The notes below the pieces were generated by a model. The model did no database searches and was not told the origin of the DNA. It worked only from the letters and a program-made list of their open reading frames with translations. Position numbers and translations under genes: made by a program. This document shows, piece after piece, positions 37,899-42,288 of a DNA stretch of 42,288 nt; the stretch's first letter is position 1; every line of letters begins with the position of its first letter. Source of the stretch: an uncultured Halorubrum sp. (GTDB lineage Archaea; Halobacteriota; Halobacteria; Halobacteriales; Haloferacaceae); the NCBI RefSeq assembly GCF_937146585.1, contig NZ_CAKZRO010000047.1:1-42288 (forward strand), read 5' to 3'.

Positions 37899-38699
37899 TC
37901 AGTCCGACGCCCCCGCCCCCTCGGTCGGGGACGGCAGCCGCAGATCGGCGAACGCCTCGGTGTCGCCGATCCCCGTGACGATCTTGACCTCGTCGGTGAT
38001 CGGGACTCCCACGCACGAGAGCCGGGCGTTCGCCTCTCGGATCTGCTCGTCGGAGAGGATCGACTGCCCCGGCATCGCCACGTCGCCCTCGACGACGACG
38101 ACAGCGCAGTTCGAGCAGGCCCCGCCGCGGCAGGCGTACGGCCACGAGCGGCCGCCCCGCTCCGCCGCCTCCAGGATCGACTCGCCGGGCTCGACGAGGA
38201 AGCGCCCGTACTCCGGGAGGTCGAGGTCCGCGTCGGCCGCCTTCTCGAAGAGGTCGTCGTCGGACAGCGACCACCCCCGCTCCGTCAGCGCGTCGCGGTC
38301 GAGGTGGTAGACGGTCGAGGGCGATCCGGTCCGGACCGGCTCGACCGACCCCTCCGCGTACCGCCGGACGACGTCGGCCGCCTCGTCGACCGGCTCGTCG
38401 GCGAGCGCGTCGAACCAGTCGCGGACCGTCGCCGGGGCGAGGTTCGACTCCGCGGCGACGGCCTCCAGGTTCACCCCCTCGAGCCGGGCGACGGTGGAGA
38501 CGAACCGCGACGAGTCGAGCGCCGCGACCGTCTCCTCGATCCACTCCTCGGAGCGGTCGTACCACGAGGCGAGCTCCGCCGTGCCGATCCCCCTGTCGTA
38601 CGCGACGGCGATCATCAGCGCCGCGGTCGCGTCCGCCGAGCGGACCTCCGGGAGCCACGCCCGGACCAGGTCCGCGTCGGTCTGATCGAGCTGACCCAT
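37899..38699 (-). CDS. 2Fe-2S ferredoxin with an extra N-terminal helical (HTH-like) domain
   Basis: 266 residues. The C-terminal 105 or so are a plant-type 2Fe-2S ferredoxin: cluster ligands C190, C195 and C198 in ACRGGACSNC, and C229 in RLSCVG. The first 150 residues are not ferredoxin. They are helical with two helix-turn-helix-like segments (TAELASWYDRSEEWIEETVA and LEAVAAESNLAPATVRDWFD), followed by a YHLDRDALTERGW strand-like stretch. The domain could bind DNA or a partner protein, making this either a redox-sensing regulator or an electron carrier with a docking module. It is divergent from the geranylgeranyl-reductase-family gene. A GTTTAAC box supports ATG 38699. Confidence 0.87.
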   Translation of the reverse strand: MGQLDQTDADLVRAWLPEVRSADATAALMIAVAYDRGIGTAELASWYDRSEEWIEETVAALDSSRFVSTVARLEGVNLEAVAAESNLAPATVRDWFDALADEPVDEAADVVRRYAEGSVEPVRTGSPSTVYHLDRDALTERGWSLSDDDLFEKAADADLDLPEYGRFLVEPGESILEAAERGGRSWPYACRGGACSNCAVVVVEGDVAMPGQSILSDEQIREANARLSCVGVPITDEVKIVTGIGDTEAFADLRLPSPTEGAGASD

Positions 38700-38722
38700 A
38701 CCCGATCGTCCGTCTCGGAGCC

Positions 38723-38729
38723 GTTAAAC
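38723..38729 (-). promoter_or_regulatory. TATA-like box for the ferredoxin gene
   Basis: The minus strand reads GTTTAAC within the inverted repeat CCGTTAAACGG, 24-30 bases before the ATG at 38699. Confidence 0.55.
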
Positions 38730-38834
38730 GGTGAGCCTGAACAGTTAGGCTCGGCCGCCGGCATCGCCGGGCGGCGTCGGGGCCGGCCGGCGGTCGAAAT
38801 CCGTCCCATCGAACCCGACCGAAACGGGAGCAAA

Positions 38835-38842
38835 GAGTTTTG
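38835..38842 (+). promoter_or_regulatory. TATA-like box for the geranylgeranyl-reductase-family gene
   Basis: GAGTTTTG lies 25-32 bases before the ATG at 38867. Confidence 0.45.
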
Positions 38843-38866
38843 ACGGGCGCACGACACGGTCCGGTA

Positions 38867-40237
38867 ATGGATATCGACGAGTACGACGTCGTCGTGGCGG
38901 GGGCCGGGACCGCCGGCTGTTACGCCGCCGCGACGATCGCGAACGAGGGGCTCGACGTCGTCATCGTGGAGCGGAAGGACGCCGAGGAGGCCGGCCACAT
39001 CGCCTGCGGTGACGCACTGAAGGGGGCCGACGCTTTCCCGGAGGCGATCCCGAAGGACCGACTCGAGCCCGCGTTCACGAACACCGGCGTCGACCACGGT
39101 CGCTTCGAGATCCCGCAGGAGGACACGGTCCTAGAGATCCCCGTCCCCGGCGAGCTCGCCGTCATCGACCGCTGGGAGTACGGCCGCCAGCTCATCTCCG
39201 GGGCCGAGGACGCGGGCGTCGACTTCCACTACGACACCGTCATCAACGACGTGAGACAGGACGAGAGCGGCCGCGTCACCGGGATCCACGCGGTGCGGAA
39301 GGGCGACCCGCGGACGTACGAGGCGGACATTGTGATCGACGGCGCCGGGTCGCTCTCGCTGCTCCAGGACAAGGCGGACTTCGCGGGGACGACCTTCGAC
39401 ACGAACGTCCGGTACTCGCAGTTCTGCTCGGCGTACCGCGAGATCGTCGACGTCCCGGAGCCGGTCGAGTGGGACGACGCGCTGGTGTTCAAGGCGACTG
39501 ACCGCGCGGCGGGGTACCTCTGGTACTTCCCGCGGACCGCGACGGAGATCAACGCCGGCCTCGGCTTCCAGATGACGGAGGAGCCGATGCAGCTCGTCGA
39601 GTCGCTGAAGAAGGACCTCCGGGACCGCCCCGAGTTCGAGGGCGCGGAGGTGCGCGACAAGCTCGGCGCCGCGCTGCCCACCCGACGCCCGTACGACTCG
39701 GCGGTCGCGCCGGGGTACATGGCGGTCGGCGACGCCGCGGGGCACGTGAACCCGACGACCGGCGGCGGCATCGCCGGCGCGGCGTACGCGGGCAAGTACG
39801 CCGGCGAGCAGGCGGTGAAGGCGATCTCGGACGGCGACGTCAGCGAGGAGAACCTCTGGCGGTACAACACCCGCGTGATGGACCACTTCGGCGGCCGGTA
39901 CGCCGGTCTCGACGTGTACAACGTCCTCGCGACCGCGGTCGACGTGGACAACCTGATGGGCCTCCTCGCGTCGCTGCCGGGTGAGAAGCTGGCGGAGGCG
40001 CTGTACGAGGGGTCGACCTCGATGTCCTTCGGGCTGAAGCTGAAGGCCGCGGTCAAGAGCTTCGGCTACTGGGGGACGATCCGGAACTTCTACCAGACGA
40101 AGTCGCTGGCCGACGAGCTGATCGGCCACTACGACGAGTACCCGACGAGCCCGGCCGCGATGGCGAACTGGACCCGTCAGCGCGACTCGATCATGGACCG
40201 CGTGTACGAGACGACCGGCGCCGACGCGAAGTACTGA
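38867..40237 (+). CDS. Geranylgeranyl reductase family FAD-dependent oxidoreductase
   Basis: 456 residues from ATG at 38867. The N-terminal FAD-binding Rossmann motif is VVVAGAGTAGCYAAATIANE with the acidic end VIVERKD. CGDALKGADAFPEA follows. The substrate-side YxWxFP motif appears as GYLWYFPRT, and the FAD-contact motif as VGDAAGHVNPTTGGGIAGAA. These define the family that saturates isoprenoid chains of archaeal lipids (digeranylgeranylglycerophospholipid reductase) or of quinones and carotenoids. Haloarchaea carry several paralogs, so the exact substrate is uncertain. A Rieske protein follows four bases after the stop, and a ferredoxin is divergent; both could supply electrons. The frame is open upstream to 38840, but the promoter favours 38867. 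Confidence 0.9.
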   Translation: MDIDEYDVVVAGAGTAGCYAAATIANEGLDVVIVERKDAEEAGHIACGDALKGADAFPEAIPKDRLEPAFTNTGVDHGRFEIPQEDTVLEIPVPGELAVIDRWEYGRQLISGAEDAGVDFHYDTVINDVRQDESGRVTGIHAVRKGDPRTYEADIVIDGAGSLSLLQDKADFAGTTFDTNVRYSQFCSAYREIVDVPEPVEWDDALVFKATDRAAGYLWYFPRTATEINAGLGFQMTEEPMQLVESLKKDLRDRPEFEGAEVRDKLGAALPTRRPYDSAVAPGYMAVGDAAGHVNPTTGGGIAGAAYAGKYAGEQAVKAISDGDVSEENLWRYNTRVMDHFGGRYAGLDVYNVLATAVDVDNLMGLLASLPGEKLAEALYEGSTSMSFGLKLKAAVKSFGYWGTIRNFYQTKSLADELIGHYDEYPTSPAAMANWTRQRDSIMDRVYETTGADAKY

Positions 40238-40241
40238 GGCC

Positions 40242-40697
40242 GTGAGCGGGTACCGGCTCACCACCGTCGAGACCGTCCGCGAGCGGGGGTCGTGGGCGTT
40301 CACGGCCCGCGAGGGCGACGCGGACCGCGAGGTGCTCCTCGTGCCCTGCGCTGACGAGCCGGACGAAGAGGGGGCGAGTCCGGATCAGCCCGTCCGCGCG
40401 TGGATCAACCGCTGTACCCACGAGGACCAGCGGCTCCACCGCGAGGGCGTCGGCGCGGTCACCCGCGGCGGGTCGGTCGTCTGCCCGAAGCACGGCTCGG
40501 CGTTCGACGCCTGCGAGGGGTCCTGCGACAACGGCGAGGCGGCGGGGACGACGCTCCGCTCGGTGGACGTGACCGTCCGCGACGGCGCGGTGTTCCTGAC
40601 CGACGGCGACCTCAACTACCTCCGCGAGGGGCTGCCGGACGAGGACGGCGGCGACGGCGACGAGGGCCCGTCGTCAAGTTCGCACCTGACGTTCTGA
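40242..40697 (+). CDS. Rieske 2Fe-2S domain protein
   Basis: 151 residues from GTG at 40242, preceded by a short GAGG. The Rieske ligands are C58 and H60 in CTHEDQR, and C81 and H84 in CPKHGSAFDACEG. The domain is soluble: no membrane anchor or Tat signal, so it is cytoplasmic, unlike bc1-type Rieske proteins. It resembles the ferredoxin-type Rieske subunits of oxygenase systems. It starts four bases after the flavoprotein gene, strongly suggesting one transcript and a role as its electron donor or acceptor. The C-terminus is an acidic Gly/Asp/Ser tail. Confidence 0.9.
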   Translation: MSGYRLTTVETVRERGSWAFTAREGDADREVLLVPCADEPDEEGASPDQPVRAWINRCTHEDQRLHREGVGAVTRGGSVVCPKHGSAFDACEGSCDNGEAAGTTLRSVDVTVRDGAVFLTDGDLNYLREGLPDEDGGDGDEGPSSSSHLTF

Positions 40698-40741
40698 CCG
40701 GAGCGCTCGGCGAAACGGATACCCTCCCGGGGACACCAGTG

Positions 40742-41347
40742 TTACGAATCGGCGTCGGCCCGAGTGGATCGAATCGCGTCCGCAGCCCGACGTACTGACC
40801 GTATCCCGACGAAACGCGGCACGCTTTCGGCGTATTCGGCGTATCCGTCGTACCGCTCTCGGAGCCACGGCTCCTCGATGAGGGACTGTGCGACCATCCA
40901 GGCGGTGATGGCGCAGGCGAGTATCGCGACGAGGAGTGACGACGAGGCAATCGCCAAGGCCCACCACAGGAGGATACCTCCGAGGTTCTGCGGGTTTCGC
41001 GTGTAGCGGTACAGCCCGTCCGTACGAAGTTCTCCGACCCGTCCCTCCGTCTCCTTCTCCCCCAGGTCGGCGGCCGATCTCATGAGTAGACCGGCCGCGA
41101 AGACGGCGACTACTCCACCGACCGCCTGCGACCAGAGCGGAATTGTCACGCTGCCGGCATCGAGAACGACGGTGGGGAGCGTACACAACACGAAGCCGTT
41201 CGAACAGAGCAGGTACACGCGCCGTTTTCGCTCGTCCGTGCCCGGCGGCCAGAACCGGTAGTCGTCTCCGAGCGCGGTGGCGGTGAATCCAACGAGGAGG
41301 ACCGTGGCACAGAGGAGCCCGACGGCGAGCGGGACGTACGCCAGCAT
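40742..41347 (-). CDS. Isoprenylcysteine/phospholipid methyltransferase-type membrane protein
   Basis: 201 residues with four or five membrane helices, beginning AYVPLAVGLLCATVLLVGF. The C-terminal half has the ICMT/PEMT signature: LRTDGLYRYTRNPQNLGGIL, where RxxRxPxxxG binds S-adenosylmethionine, and SLIEEPWLRERYDGYAEYAE at the end. Such enzymes methylate lipids, quinone precursors or prenyl groups within the membrane; the substrate is unknown. Codon use is less GC-biased than in its neighbours, hinting at later acquisition. The upstream AT-rich region (41350-41400) is a probable promoter, but no clean TATA box is seen at the right distance. Confidence 0.82.
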   Translation of the reverse strand: MLAYVPLAVGLLCATVLLVGFTATALGDDYRFWPPGTDERKRRVYLLCSNGFVLCTLPTVVLDAGSVTIPLWSQAVGGVVAVFAAGLLMRSAADLGEKETEGRVGELRTDGLYRYTRNPQNLGGILLWWALAIASSSLLVAILACAITAWMVAQSLIEEPWLRERYDGYAEYAESVPRFVGIRSVRRAADAIRSTRADADS

Positions 41348-41557
41348 CGTCTCATATCGTACGGATAACTGTTTGAAATTTCTTTTCCGTTCAACTATCC
41401 GACCTTTTGAGCCTGCGGCCCCGTCACTCCGTTCGGAGGCGCGCCGCGAGAGGTAGGTGGGATGCGGCGCATAGATTTCGCGTTCCGAAGCGCCCTCACA
41501 GACATCGAATCGGTCGGTTTTACGGTTGAAATCAGTGCCCCTACAGACTCGGTGTCG

Positions 41558-42288
41558 TTACGGCTGCGTCTCGGCGACCCGCCGAATCGCGCCGGCGATC
41601 ACGTCGATGCCGACCGACAGGTCGTCCTCGACGACGTCGAAGTCGGTCGTGTGGTGGCCGCCCGGGTGGTCGGTGCCCACGCCGAGGTAGCAGGCGAGCC
41701 CGCCCTGCTCCTGGACGCGGTTCATCAGGTACGTGGCGTCCTCGGAGCCGCCGAGCTCGTCGCTGTCGACGATGTTCGCGACGCCCTCGACGTCGCCCGC
41801 GGACTCGCGGACGAGGGCCGCGAGCGCGTCGTCGCTCGTCGCGCTGGGCGCCTCGCCGAGCGTGGACACGTCGACCTCGCAGTCGTGCATCTCCGCGGCG
41901 GAGCCGAGGATCCGGTCGGCGTGGTCGGACATGTACTCCGCGAGCTCGGTCGTCTGTCCGCGGAGTTCGCCCTCGATGTGCGACTCCTCCGGGATGATGT
42001 TCGTCGCGGTACCGCCGCCGACGAGCCCGGCGTTCACGCGCGTGGGCCCGTCGGCGTGCCGCGGGATGGCGTAGAGGTTCTGGACCGCGGCCGCCATCGC
42101 CTGGACCGTGTTGCGGCCCTGCTCGGGGCGGGCGCCGGCGTGCGCGGGCTCGCCGGTGAACTCCGCGAGGAAGTGCCGCACCGCGAGGAACCCCTCGACG
42201 CCGCAGACGACCTCGCCCGACGGGTGATCGAGGCCGACGTGGACCGCGTAGAGGTAGTCGACGTCGTCGAGGTGGCCCGACTCGGCCA
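41558..42288 (-). CDS. M20 family amidohydrolase/peptidase (N-terminus outside window)
   Basis: The C-terminal 243 residues are visible, beginning AESGHLDDVDYLYAVHVG and running to VAGAIRRVAETQP. The dimerisation domain starts at FTGEPAHAGARPEQGRN and includes GGGTATNIIPEESHIEGELR. The metal-site region returns with SDELGGSEDATYLMNRV and DHPGGHHTTDFDVVED, whose final His is the expected C-terminal ligand. These are features of AbgB/HipO/carboxypeptidase Ss1-like enzymes that cut N-acyl or p-aminobenzoyl amide bonds. The initial metal-binding HxD lies outside the window. An ATG inside the frame (42181) is not the real start because homology continues before it. Confidence 0.88.
   Translation of the reverse strand, partial: AESGHLDDVDYLYAVHVGLDHPSGEVVCGVEGFLAVRHFLAEFTGEPAHAGARPEQGRNTVQAMAAAVQNLYAIPRHADGPTRVNAGLVGGGTATNIIPEESHIEGELRGQTTELAEYMSDHADRILGSAAEMHDCEVDVSTLGEAPSATSDDALAALVRESAGDVEGVANIVDSDELGGSEDATYLMNRVQEQGGLACYLGVGTDHPGGHHTTDFDVVEDDLSVGIDVIAGAIRRVAETQP

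Noticed and set aside
1..42288. CRISPR array, tRNA, rRNA, integrase or transposase
   Set aside because: I looked for regularly spaced repeats, cloverleaf-like segments, ribosomal RNA stretches and transposase or integrase motifs and found none. A tRNA hidden in a gap would need a dedicated scan to exclude fully.

Overview
The window is a stretch of haloarchaeal chromosome, most like Halorubrum or a close relative. The DNA is very GC-rich. The proteins are acidic. Most monocistronic starts sit 24-35 bases downstream of an AT-rich TATA-like box, as expected for leaderless transcripts. Starts inside operons instead use GTG/TTG codons, stop-start overlaps (ATGA, GTGA) and a GGAGGTGA-type ribosome binding site. 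Halophile families recur: DUF5830, a Tat lipoprotein, a geranylgeranyl-reductase-family flavoprotein, HTH-10 and BsuPI. The genus is an inference from overall character; I see no rRNA, tRNA, CRISPR array or insertion-sequence transposase.

Layout. 1-2304 (minus): a PAS/GAF sensor cut by the window edge, preceded by a small winged-helix regulator; codon use here is less GC-biased than elsewhere. 2710-3900: a metal-dependent amidohydrolase. 3990-9472: a translationally coupled pair resembling bacterial AddB and AddA, an inactive-helicase nuclease and a UvrD-type helicase-nuclease. 9610-13253: an MFS transporter with an upstream micro-ORF, then an S9 peptidase. 13273-16115: a radical SAM/SPASM enzyme, an HTH-10 regulator, a relic of a ring-cleaving dioxygenase and a small membrane protein. 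16245-21128: DUF5830, MenD (menaquinone synthesis), a membrane protein, a BsuPI-domain protein, and a DUF2797 gene overlapping a TRIC-type channel gene. 21161-25249 (minus): a three-gene ABC-2 export operon whose middle gene fuses a permease to a PrsW-like intramembrane protease.

25403-28507: a DUF21 membrane protein, a tiny acidic protein, a START-like protein, and a VOC dioxygenase-like protein, a DoxX protein and an HxlR regulator arranged like Bacillus CatE, CatD and CatR. 28508-28931 has no gene, but holds two TATA-like elements followed by a strongly structured, inverted-repeat-rich sequence that is either a dispersed repeat or a non-coding RNA. 28932-32284: a membrane protein, a zinc-finger-like protein, acylphosphatase and a phosphohexomutase. 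32568-37861: a complete BMP-type nucleoside ABC importer (Tat lipoprotein, double ATPase, two permeases). 37899-40697: a ferredoxin with an extra N-terminal domain, divergent from a geranylgeranyl-reductase-family flavoprotein followed by a Rieske protein. 40742-42288: a membrane methyltransferase and the C-terminal part of an M20 amidohydrolase.

Most of the window is ordinary housekeeping and transport. The parts most worth attention are the archaeal AddAB-like pair, the CatRDE-like redox module with its shared promoter, the structured element next to it, the ABC/PrsW fusion, and the ferredoxin-flavoprotein-Rieske cluster.
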